Made by a program: the position numbers and the translations under genes. From positions 1 to 7,148 of the forward strand of contig CAUJEQ010000046.1 in assembly GCA_963169135.1 (NCBI GenBank): 7,148 nt of DNA, given 5' to 3'. Below, in pieces: positions 1 to 5,249 of this stretch. Position 1 is the stretch's first letter. The number at the start of each line of letters is the position of its first letter. The stretch comes from Chloroflexota bacterium (GTDB lineage: Bacteria > Chloroflexota > Dehalococcoidia > Tepidiformales > Tepidiformaceae). A model generated the notes under the pieces. It saw only the letters and a list, made by a program, of their open reading frames with translations, did no database searches and was not told where the DNA came from.

Positions 1-76
1 ACGCTGCATCCGGGAGCGCGTTCTCCGCCAGTTTCGAGCCGTCGAGCGGCACCAGGATGGGGCGTTGCTCTGCCAT
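1..76 (-). CDS. Universal stress protein (UspA family), N-terminal fragment
   Basis: Only the first 25 codons are inside the window; the gene continues past the left edge. Reading leftward from the ATG at 76-74 gives MAEQRPILVPLDGSKLAENA and then LPDA. The 'ILVPLDGS..AE.AL' pattern is the first beta strand and nucleotide-binding Asp of UspA-type domains, which usually bind ATP or AMP and help cells survive stress. A GAGG Shine-Dalgarno at 86-83 sits 6 bases upstream and favours this start over an in-frame ATG four codons earlier (88-86). It diverges from the multicopper oxidase gene, sharing a 225-bp intergenic region with it. Whether it has one or two Usp domains cannot be seen. Confidence 0.85.
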   Translation of the reverse strand, partial: MAEQRPILVPLDGSKLAENALPDAA

Positions 77-178
77 CGGAAACCTCATTCGCTGGGTGTT
101 TGCGCAAGCATGAACCATGTTCGCCCACGGTGCGAGCGCCATTCGGCCCTTCCCGGATGGCCCCCCGGCGCAGGAATT

Positions 179-194
179 TGAGAAATCCGTCACA
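179..194. promoter_or_regulatory. CRP/FNR-family-like operator, site 1
   Basis: TGAGA-AATCCG-TCACA matches the CRP-family consensus TGTGA-N6-TCACA at 9 of 10 defined positions. It is flanked by AATT-like bases (175-178 and 195-197), as strong CRP sites often are. It lies between the divergent stress-protein and oxidase genes, about 108 bases from the oxidase start and about 103 from the stress-protein start, so either could be the target. No convincing -10 was found at a standard distance on either side, so the direction of action is open. The element is seen directly; its use is inferred. Confidence 0.4.
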
Positions 195-238
195 ATTAGG
201 CCTGATGGCCGGCGGCCTTCCACCGCCGCGCCCTCGGC

Positions 239-273
239 TCGCAGACACCTGCGAACGTGCCAGGAAGCTGGCA
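239..273 (+). repeat. Two tandem 6-4-6 hairpins in the oxidase leader
   Basis: Two perfect inverted repeats stand side by side: TCGCAG-acac-CTGCGA at 239-254 and TGCCAG-gaag-CTGGCA at 258-273, three bases apart and 11 bases before the Shine-Dalgarno at 285-290. A third stem, CGGCGG/CCGCCG, spans 210-228. They could be protein-binding dyads or an RNA leader structure near the ribosome site. They match no copper operator I know (CueR, CsoR or CopY type). Confidence 0.35.
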
Positions 274-284
274 AATCTCATGGC

Positions 285-290
285 AGGAGG
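285..290 (+). promoter_or_regulatory. Ribosome binding site deciding the oxidase GTG start
   Basis: AGGAGG, a full consensus Shine-Dalgarno, lies 11 bases before the GTG at 302. The only upstream in-frame ATG (257) has no comparable site, so the GTG is preferred. Starting there also leaves an 18-residue n-region before the twin arginine, a normal size for a Tat signal. Confidence 0.65.
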
Positions 291-301
291 CCGAACGAAA
301 C

Positions 302-1585
302 GTGTCCCAACCCAAATTCAACGATCTCCCAACCATCCAGGAGGTGAAGCTCGATAGGCGCGGCTTCTTGCGAAAGGCCGGCGTCGTCGGTGCCGCCTTG
401 CCTGTCGCGGGCGGAATGATTGCCGCCGCCTGCTACGAGGACCCCTCTGGAGCCAGGCTCGAGCCGTCCGGCATCGCCCCCGGCAACGTCAAGCCGGACC
501 CCAACCCCGCGACCCAGCCCGGTACGCCCGAGGCTATCAGCGAGGAATGGAAGAAAATCGATGCCGACCACCAGGCCGGTGTCGTCAACTTCCTGAAGAA
601 CCAGAAGGAAGCCCTCACCGAGGGCCGTGGCAACACCCCGCTCGAACCCCGCATCGAAAACGGCGTCAAGGTCTGGGACCTCACCGTCGACGAGGTCGAC
701 TGGGAAGTGTCTCCGGGCCAGGTCGAAAAGGCCCGCGGCTACAACAACATGATCCCCGGCCCGATCCTGCGCGGCACCGTCGGTGATCGCGTTCGCATCA
801 ACGTCACGAACAACCTCGAACACAGCACCGCTGTCCACTGGCACGGCATCTACGTCCCGAACAATATGGACGGCGTCCCCTTCGTCACTCAGGAGCCCAT
901 CCACCCCGGAGCCACCTTCACCTATGAGTTCACCCTCCGGAACTCCGGCTCCCACATGTACCACTCCCACCACGACTCGGCCGACCAGGTGAACCGCGGC
1001 CTCCTCGGCGCCTTCATCGTGGAACCACAGGACAGGTCGGCCTACCCGCAGTACGACCGGGAAGTCGTCCTCATCATGAACGACTCGCTCCTCGGCTTCA
1101 CGCTCAACGGCAAGGGCTTCCCCGCCACCGACGCTATCGTCGCGAAAAAGGGCGAACGCCTCCTCGTCCGCTGGATGAACGAAGGCATGATGTACCACCC
1201 GATGCACCTTCACGGCATGGCTATGGAAGTGTTCGAGCGCGACGGCTACCCGGTGAACCCACCCTACAAGTGCGACAACATGGACGTGCCCCCGGGCAGC
1301 CGTTTCGACTGCATCATCGAATGCTTCGAAGCCGGGCTCTGGGCGTTCCACTGCCACGTCCTCAGCCACGCTGAGAACTCGGCCGGGTTCTTCGGCCTCG
1401 TCACCGTCCTCGCGATCGAGGACGAGAACTTCAAGGTGGCCGACATCCTTAGCCGCGTCGAGGCCCTCGACATCCCCGACCCGCGCCTGCGTGTCGCCTC
1501 GGCAGGCGCCACCGCCGGGCAGGACTTCAAGGCCAGCGCGAAAAGCAAGGGCGCGTTCACCCTCTGGTGCGAGACCCAGGCCTAG
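302..1585 (+). CDS. Two-domain (small-laccase-like) multicopper oxidase, Tat-exported lipoprotein
   Basis: Predicted 427-residue multicopper oxidase, a family that oxidises phenols or metal ions and reduces O2 to water, probably anchored outside the membrane. The N-terminus has a twin-arginine signal (R19-R20-G-F-L) followed by a hydrophobic stretch and the lipobox-like I-A-A-A-C44, then a Pro-rich tether. All four copper motifs are present: H179-W-H181-G, H221-S-H223, H299-P-M-H302-L-H304, and H350-C351-H352-V-L-S-H356. Motif 1 to motif 3 spans only 120 residues. That spacing fits two-domain small laccases (which act as trimers), not three-domain laccases. The type-1 Cys is only in domain 2, so it is type B in the usual scheme. 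After H356 the sequence A-E-N-S-A-G-F363-F-G has Phe where I would expect the axial Met. The substrate is unknown, and no copper-efflux genes are adjacent. Calling it nitrite reductase (NirK) is less likely because both HxH pairs of the trinuclear site are intact. Confidence 0.9.
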   Translation: MSQPKFNDLPTIQEVKLDRRGFLRKAGVVGAALPVAGGMIAAACYEDPSGARLEPSGIAPGNVKPDPNPATQPGTPEAISEEWKKIDADHQAGVVNFLKNQKEALTEGRGNTPLEPRIENGVKVWDLTVDEVDWEVSPGQVEKARGYNNMIPGPILRGTVGDRVRINVTNNLEHSTAVHWHGIYVPNNMDGVPFVTQEPIHPGATFTYEFTLRNSGSHMYHSHHDSADQVNRGLLGAFIVEPQDRSAYPQYDREVVLIMNDSLLGFTLNGKGFPATDAIVAKKGERLLVRWMNEGMMYHPMHLHGMAMEVFERDGYPVNPPYKCDNMDVPPGSRFDCIIECFEAGLWAFHCHVLSHAENSAGFFGLVTVLAIEDENFKVADILSRVEALDIPDPRLRVASAGATAGQDFKASAKSKGAFTLWCETQA

Positions 1586-1616
1586 CGCTCCAACCCGTCG
1601 GAACCGGGGACAATAC

Positions 1617-1650
1617 AACGGGCCAGCCCAACCAGGCTGGCCCGTTCTTC
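1617..1650 (+). terminator. Intrinsic terminator after the oxidase gene
   Basis: A perfect 12-bp inverted repeat, AACGGGCCAGCC (1617-1628) and GGCTGGCCCGTT (1635-1646), encloses a 6-base loop and is followed by the T-rich CTTC. It lies 31 bases after the oxidase stop codon. The T-tract is short, but the stem is very stable. It separates the oxidase transcript from the next gene, which has its own candidate promoter. Confidence 0.8.
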
Positions 1651-1704
1651 GTCTGGTTCCGGGTACCGCAGGCCCTCGCGGGACGCTCAGTCTTTCACTC
1701 GATC

Positions 1705-1720
1705 TGTGAAGCAGATCACG
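1705..1720. promoter_or_regulatory. CRP/FNR-family-like operator, site 2
   Basis: TGTGA-AGCAGA-TCACG matches TGTGA-N6-TCACA at 9 of 10 defined positions. It overlaps another perfect dyad, GATCTG-TGAAG-CAGATC (1701-1717). Its centre (1712.5) lies about 42 bases before the start site expected from the weak -10 TACAGT at 1743-1748. That is the spacing of class II CRP activation, in which the -35 is usually poor, as it is here. The likely target is the rubredoxin-DinB fusion gene at 1780. The match is seen; binding and activation are inferred. Confidence 0.5.
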
Positions 1721-1742
1721 GTAACCCTCGGGATGCCGCGCC

Positions 1743-1748
1743 TACAGT
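1743..1748 (+). promoter_or_regulatory. Candidate -10 element for the rubredoxin-DinB gene
   Basis: TACAGT matches TATAAT at 4 of 6 positions and lies 31 bases before the GTG start. No good -35 exists 17 bases upstream (GGTAAC), which would fit a promoter that depends on the CRP-like activator site just upstream. Alone this is a weak match. Confidence 0.3.
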
Positions 1749-1766
1749 CCGCCCGGACGGGCTATC

Positions 1767-1772
1767 GGGAGG
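1767..1772 (+). promoter_or_regulatory. Ribosome binding site deciding the rubredoxin-DinB GTG start
   Basis: GGGAGG ends 7 bases before the GTG at 1780. The open frame extends upstream to an ATG at 1567, but that would start inside the oxidase gene and read through the terminator stem. This site therefore fixes the shorter start. Confidence 0.75.
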
Positions 1773-1779
1773 TGCCGGT

Positions 1780-2727
1780 GTGAGCGAGGACGCACTCGAA
1801 CGGTCGGCCGGACTTGCAGCGCTGGCGTTGGCCGCTGCTGAAGAAGCCGTCCGGAATGGCCAGTTCAACCTGGCAAAGGTCCTCCGCGCCACTGCCCACA
1901 CCCACCGTGCCCTCGCTCACGGCCTTGCCCACGAGCGGCTTGGCGCGCTCGCCCCCGCATCCGTCATCGAGCACGCGCTCGATTCCACCCGTTCCCTCCT
2001 CGCCGAAGAGATGCCCGGCTCGACCCAGCCGGGCGCCGCCGCCAGTGCCGCCGCGATCCTCGACAAGGCCTTCGTCAGCCTCCAGGACCAACCCGATGTC
2101 TCCGAACGTGATGTCGCCCAGTTCCTCTGGGGCTGTCATCTCTGCGGCTATCTCGCCGAGGGCCGCCGTCCCGATTCCTGTCCCGTCTGTGGCGCCCTTG
2201 CCCCCGATTTCGAGATGTTCGCCCCGTTCTACGCCCAGACCGCCGAACGCCTGGGACGCATGGATCCCCATGACATCCTCGAAACGCTCTTCTCCTCTCC
2301 CACCGCCCTCGAAGCCGAGATCCGGGAGGTAACCCCTGCAATGCTCGCCGTGCGCCCGACCGAAGGCGAATGGAGCCTCTCGGAGCTGGTCGCCCACATC
2401 ATCGAGACCGACCTCCTCTTCGCTGCTCGCGTACATGCCGTCCTCGCCCAGAACGATGCGCCCGTCGATGGCCAGGTCATGCCCTGGTTGCTCCACGTCG
2501 GAAAGGGCTACGAAGCGCTCGACGCGCCGGCGCTCATCGACCGCTTCCGCAACTCGCGTTCGGCCTCGCTTGCCCTCATCCAGGACCTGACCCCCCGCGA
2601 TTGGGCCCGCCGCGCGAACATGCTCGGCTCAGTTGCGACGCTCCTGGATTTCGGGACATGGATTGCGAATCACGATGTCGGCCACCTGCAGCAAGTGCGC
2701 CGCATGGTCCGCCAGCTCCGAGGCTAG
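1780..2727 (+). CDS. Rubrerythrin/rubredoxin-like and DinB-fold fusion protein
   Basis: Predicted 315-residue soluble protein with three parts. Residues 1-115 are Ala-rich helices that resemble a rubrerythrin ferritin-like bundle, but the expected E-x-x-H diiron ligands are not visible: around the first, the sequence reads A39-H-T-H-R-A-L-A. Residues 117-137 form a rubredoxin-like knot, W117-G-C119-H-L-C122, then 11 residues, then C134-P-V-C137, which would bind iron or zinc. Residues about 180-315 look like a DinB_2/DUF664 four-helix domain: 'GEWSLSELVAHI' with H206 and 'NHDVGHLQQV' with H298 and H302 make the usual metal-binding His triad. DinB-fold proteins include thiol-dependent transferases and many uncharacterised stress-induced proteins. 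A redox or metal role is plausible, but the reaction is unknown. It has its own promoter candidate and CRP-like site, and it converges on the thiolase gene. Confidence 0.85.
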   Translation: MSEDALERSAGLAALALAAAEEAVRNGQFNLAKVLRATAHTHRALAHGLAHERLGALAPASVIEHALDSTRSLLAEEMPGSTQPGAAASAAAILDKAFVSLQDQPDVSERDVAQFLWGCHLCGYLAEGRRPDSCPVCGALAPDFEMFAPFYAQTAERLGRMDPHDILETLFSSPTALEAEIREVTPAMLAVRPTEGEWSLSELVAHIIETDLLFAARVHAVLAQNDAPVDGQVMPWLLHVGKGYEALDAPALIDRFRNSRSASLALIQDLTPRDWARRANMLGSVATLLDFGTWIANHDVGHLQQVRRMVRQLRG

Positions 2728-3899
2728 ACCGTTTCGAGGAGGATCGCGTCGCCCTGTCCGGTTCCCGAACAGATGGCGCCGGCCGCGTACTTTCCGCCCG
2801 TCTCCTGCAGCTGGTAGGCAAGGGTCAGCACCAGCCGCGCTCCGCTCGCCCCGATCGGGTGGCCCATCGCTACCGATCCCCCGTGCCGGTTCACGCGGCC
2901 GGGGTCCCAGTTCAACTCCTGCCCGCAGATCAGCGGCACGCACGCGAACGCCTCATTCACTTCGATCGCCGCCATGTCATCGATGGAAAGCCCGGTCTTC
3001 GCCAGCACCTTGTTGATGGCGTGTGCCGAGGCAACCGGAAACTCCCGCGGTAGCCCCGCCGTTTCCGCCCATCCGGCGATGCGGGCCAGCGGCTTCGCCT
3101 TCATCCGCGCCGCCTCTTCCTCGGAGGCAATCAGCAGCATCGCGGCGCCGTCGGTCACGCCGGGCGCGTTCCCGGCCGTGATCGCCTTCGTCCCGTAGAC
3201 GGTGTTGATCCGCGCCAAACGCTCGACGGTCGAGTTCGGCCGGGGGCCTTCGTCCTTCACCAGGGCAACGTGATTCGGATCGCGCTTGTTCGGTACCGGC
3301 GTGATCTCGCGTTCGAAGTAGCCTGACACCTGGGCCGCGCCCCAGCGCCGCTGGCTGGTCACCGACCATTCGTCCATCTTCTCGCGCGAGACCTCGCGCA
3401 GGGCGGCCATATCGTCGGCCTGGTTTGCCATGTGCACATCGTCGAAGGCGCACCAGAGCCCGTCGTGCACCATCCCGTCGACGAGTGTCTTGTTGCCCAT
3501 CCGTGCGCCCCAGCGCGTGTACATGTCGTAGTAGGGCACGTTGCTCATCGATTCCATGCCACCGGCCAGCACCAACCGGTTCTCGCCCGAGCGGATGAGG
3601 CCGGCCGCCAGCGTCACCGCCCGCATCCCGCTTCCGCACACCTTGTTGATGAGCGTGCTGGGCGTGGCCGGTGGCAGTCCACCGGCCATGAGCGCCTGCC
3701 GGCTGGGCAGCTGGCCCGCCCCGGCCTGCAGCACCTGCCCCAGGATCACGTTGTCGATGGCCGCCGGGCCCACGTCGTTTCGCTCGACCAGCCGCTGGAT
3801 GAGCAGGGCCGCCAGGTCCGATGCGCGGTGCTCTTTCAGCGCCCCGCCGAACTTGCCCCACGGGGTCCGCGTCGCGTCGATGATGAGGGCGTCACTCAC
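2724..3899 (-). CDS. Thiolase (acetyl-CoA C-acyltransferase family)
   Basis: Predicted 391-residue cytoplasmic thiolase, full length for the family. It either condenses two acetyl-CoA or cleaves 3-ketoacyl-CoA in fatty-acid breakdown; the sequence alone does not settle which. Visible landmarks: N-terminal 'IIDATRTPWGKFGG', nucleophile C88 in N-K-V-C-G-S-G, N315-E-A-F, H347 in G-H-P-I-G-A-S-G-A, and second catalytic C377 in C-S-G-T-G-Q-G-D-A. The last motif has Thr where C-x-G-G-G is usual. The GTG start (3899-3897) gives the canonical N-terminus but has no clear Shine-Dalgarno. An 8-codon reading frame overlaps it instead (see findings). It lies 42 bases after the DUF3237 gene on the same strand, so they are probably cotranscribed. 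Its stop overlaps the stop of the convergent gene. Confidence 0.95.
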   Translation of the reverse strand: MSDALIIDATRTPWGKFGGALKEHRASDLAALLIQRLVERNDVGPAAIDNVILGQVLQAGAGQLPSRQALMAGGLPPATPSTLINKVCGSGMRAVTLAAGLIRSGENRLVLAGGMESMSNVPYYDMYTRWGARMGNKTLVDGMVHDGLWCAFDDVHMANQADDMAALREVSREKMDEWSVTSQRRWGAAQVSGYFEREITPVPNKRDPNHVALVKDEGPRPNSTVERLARINTVYGTKAITAGNAPGVTDGAAMLLIASEEEAARMKAKPLARIAGWAETAGLPREFPVASAHAINKVLAKTGLSIDDMAAIEVNEAFACVPLICGQELNWDPGRVNRHGGSVAMGHPIGASGARLVLTLAYQLQETGGKYAAGAICSGTGQGDAILLETV

Positions 3900-3941
3900 G
3901 CAAACGAGCGTAGCCCATCGCCCCCCGGCGGTACAGAAACC

Positions 3942-4367
3942 TCAGCGCAGCGCATAGATGTCGTAGGTCACCTGGTTCGTGCCCGACTTCCCGATGCCCA
4001 CCGCCTGGATGTTGTTCATCCACGCGTAGCGCTCGTCGCCCGTCTCGAACAGTGGCGCCGTCCTGATCGCCAGGCCGTCCCCATCCCGGGTGCCGATCCC
4101 CGTATACGTCGCCAGGATGTCAGCACCGTCCTCGGTGTGCAGCAGCGCCCGCACATCCAGCTTGATGCTCCGGTCGGCCCGCATCGTCACCCAGTCCCCG
4201 CCGGAGTTGTCGACCGTGCCCCGCAGCCGGGGGCCCTCGAAGCTGCCCCCGGTCACGGTCACCACTACGCGCGTCCCCTGCGGCGCGTTCGCCAGCACGC
4301 TCGGGTCCGGCCGTAGCGTCGCGGTCATGGTGAACAGGAACTCAACCGGTATCGTTGTCTCAGTCAT
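3942..4367 (-). CDS. DUF3237 family protein
   Basis: Predicted 141-residue protein of the DUF3237 family, small beta-rich proteins of unknown function often found near catabolic or CoA-ester genes. Recognisable family blocks are G40-G-S-F-E-G-P-R-L-R-G, D58-W59 followed by 'LDVRALLHTEDGA', and F107-E-T-G...R113-Y-A-W, ending in 'VTYDIYAL'. There is no signal peptide or membrane segment. An AAGGAG Shine-Dalgarno (4379-4374) lies 6 bases before the ATG at 4367-4365. It sits between the PerR-like gene (56-base gap) and the thiolase (42-base gap), all leftward, so a three-gene transcript is plausible. No terminator was seen in either gap. The family call is firm; I cannot offer a reaction. Confidence 0.88.
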   Translation of the reverse strand: MTETTIPVEFLFTMTATLRPDPSVLANAPQGTRVVVTVTGGSFEGPRLRGTVDNSGGDWVTMRADRSIKLDVRALLHTEDGADILATYTGIGTRDGDGLAIRTAPLFETGDERYAWMNNIQAVGIGKSGTNQVTYDIYALR

Positions 4368-4423
4368 GCAGCTCTCCTTGCGGGGGTCACTCTACGCGAG
4401 GCCGGGAGCCGCGACGAGCGAAT

Positions 4424-4876
4424 CTATACTTCGCCGGGCGATTTCCCCGCGCACTCGTCGCAAATGCCCGAGACGCTCATCGAGACCGACCGCGCCGAAA
4501 ACCGCCCTGCCTCCGCCGCCCGCCGCACCAGCGAGTCCAGGCCCGCATCGTCGATCAGCACGTCCTTGATCCGGCCGCACTCCACGCAGACCAGGTTGAC
4601 GTGCGGCCCGGCCACGGGTCCGTAACGCGAACCATCGTGCGTATCCAGCTTCTCGATCAGCCCGGCCGACCCGAGCGCCGCCAGGTTGTTGTAGACCGTC
4701 GCCCGGCTCAACGTCGGGAAGCGGTCCGAGAGCTCCCGGTACAGGTCTTCCGCCGACACGTGCCCCTCATCAACCGAAAGCAGCGCCGAAAGCAGCGCCA
4801 GCCGCTGCGTGGTCGCAGCCAGCCCTCGTGCGCCCAGCAGGGCCAGCAGTTCGGCGGTGGAAGGTGGCGTCGCCAT
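4424..4876 (-). CDS. Fur/PerR-family metalloregulator, probably peroxide-responsive
   Basis: Predicted 150-residue DNA-binding repressor of the Fur superfamily; its position divergent from katG suggests a PerR-like role. The winged helix includes 'ATTQRLALLSALL' and the recognition helix 'FPTLSRATVYNNLAAL' (residues 53-68). Two structural zinc pairs are present: C97-x2-C100 and C139-x2-C142. Compared with Bacillus PerR, the regulatory site keeps H39, H92 and D105, but G86 and N94 stand where PerR has Asp and His. The ATG at 4876-4874 gives the usual family length but a weak ribosome site. The frame extends to a GTG at 4957-4955, adding 27 residues with no family resemblance. A strong orphan GGGAGGAG at 4946-4939 has no start codon at working distance, so the start is not certain. 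It probably leads the DUF3237-thiolase run. Confidence 0.9.
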   Translation of the reverse strand: MATPPSTAELLALLGARGLAATTQRLALLSALLSVDEGHVSAEDLYRELSDRFPTLSRATVYNNLAALGSAGLIEKLDTHDGSRYGPVAGPHVNLVCVECGRIKDVLIDDAGLDSLVRRAAEAGRFSARSVSMSVSGICDECAGKSPGEV

Positions 4877-4955
4877 GTCGTCAGTCTCGCAAGCGTCGAT
4901 GCGCTGTTCAATTTGGGGCGCAGCGGGCGAGGTGGAGTCTCCTCCCGAAAGTCTC

Positions 4956-4994
4956 ACTCTAGATCTAGACTGCTTCTAGTCTACGAGCTAGTAT
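4956..4994. promoter_or_regulatory. CTAG-rich operator with back-to-back divergent promoters
   Basis: Four CTAG tetramers start at 4959, 4965, 4976 and 4988. They include the perfect palindrome TCTAGATCTAGA (4958-4969) and the dyad TAGACT-gcttct-AGTCTA (4966-4983). CTAGACT-G-CTTCTAG (4965-4979) has the 7-1-7 form of PerR boxes, with 5 of 7 positions symmetric. Each dyad arm can serve as a -35. Rightward: TAGACT (4966-4971), 17 bases, TAGTAT (4989-4994) toward katG. Leftward: TAGACT (4983-4978), 16 bases, TAGAGT (4961-4956) toward the regulator. All four hexamers match consensus at 4 of 6 positions. A bound repressor would block both promoters. The geometry is seen; the function is inferred. 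Confidence 0.55.
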
Positions 4995-5083
4995 CGGACA
5001 TGCCCGGGAGGTTCGGTAGCGGCGGACACGCCCTCACCAACCGCTCGACCGCGCACGCCTTCACTCGTTGGGGAATTTGGCGG

Positions 5084-5092
5084 TGCTACTAT
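5084..5092 (+). promoter_or_regulatory. Candidate extended -10 promoter for katG
   Basis: TGcTACTAT combines the TGn extension with a 5-of-6 match to TATAAT (TACTAT). No good -35 is correctly spaced, which extended -10 promoters tolerate. Transcription would start near 5099 and leave a leader of about 150 bases. It could be a second katG promoter downstream of the CTAG element. Confidence 0.35.
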
Positions 5093-5249
5093 CGCTCGCG
5101 AAACGGGCACCCGGGCGCGCGCGGGCACCATCCCGCCCCTGCGGCCGAACCTCGGCCCCGGGGTTGCCTTGAGAAATCCCGGCCCAAATGCAAACGCGGG
5201 CCCGCATCGATTGCGACGCATTCGGCGCACAGCCAGAAGGAGAACTGCA

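Larger units (their letters stand above)
4877..5249. other. Divergent intergenic region between the PerR-like gene and katG
   Basis: A 373-base stretch with no convincing gene. Its left part (4956-4994) holds the CTAG-rich operator and back-to-back promoter candidates. The middle has an extended -10 (5084-5092) and the direct repeat CGGGCACC (5104-5111 and 5122-5129). The second copy overlaps a small stem, GCGGG-caccat-CCCGC (5121-5136). The right part has GC-rich palindromes (GCGGGCCCGC near 5195) and ends in the katG ribosome site. A forward open frame crosses the region, but its amino-acid content is that of a shadow of the neighbouring genes. Confidence 0.6.

Noticed and set aside
173..191. 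ECF-sigma-like promoter (GGAATTT followed by CGTC)
   Set aside because: The two parts are only 8 bases apart, whereas about 16-17 are needed.
210..228. CGGCGG/CCGCCG stem as a terminator for an upstream transcript
   Set aside because: There is no T-tract, and the region is divergent, so no transcript needs to end there.
278..1618. 446-residue open frame on the minus strand opposite the oxidase
   Set aside because: It lies antisense to a gene with all four copper motifs; its Val/Gly/Ala/Asp-rich sequence matches no family and is the usual shadow of GC-rich coding DNA.
1567..1779. Upstream extension of the rubredoxin-DinB gene to an ATG at 1567
   Set aside because: It would begin inside the oxidase gene and translate the terminator stem; the GTG at 1780 has a well-placed GGGAGG.
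4368..4423. Possible terminator between the Fur-family and DUF3237 genes
   Set aside because: Only short, interrupted GC pairing is present and no T-run follows.
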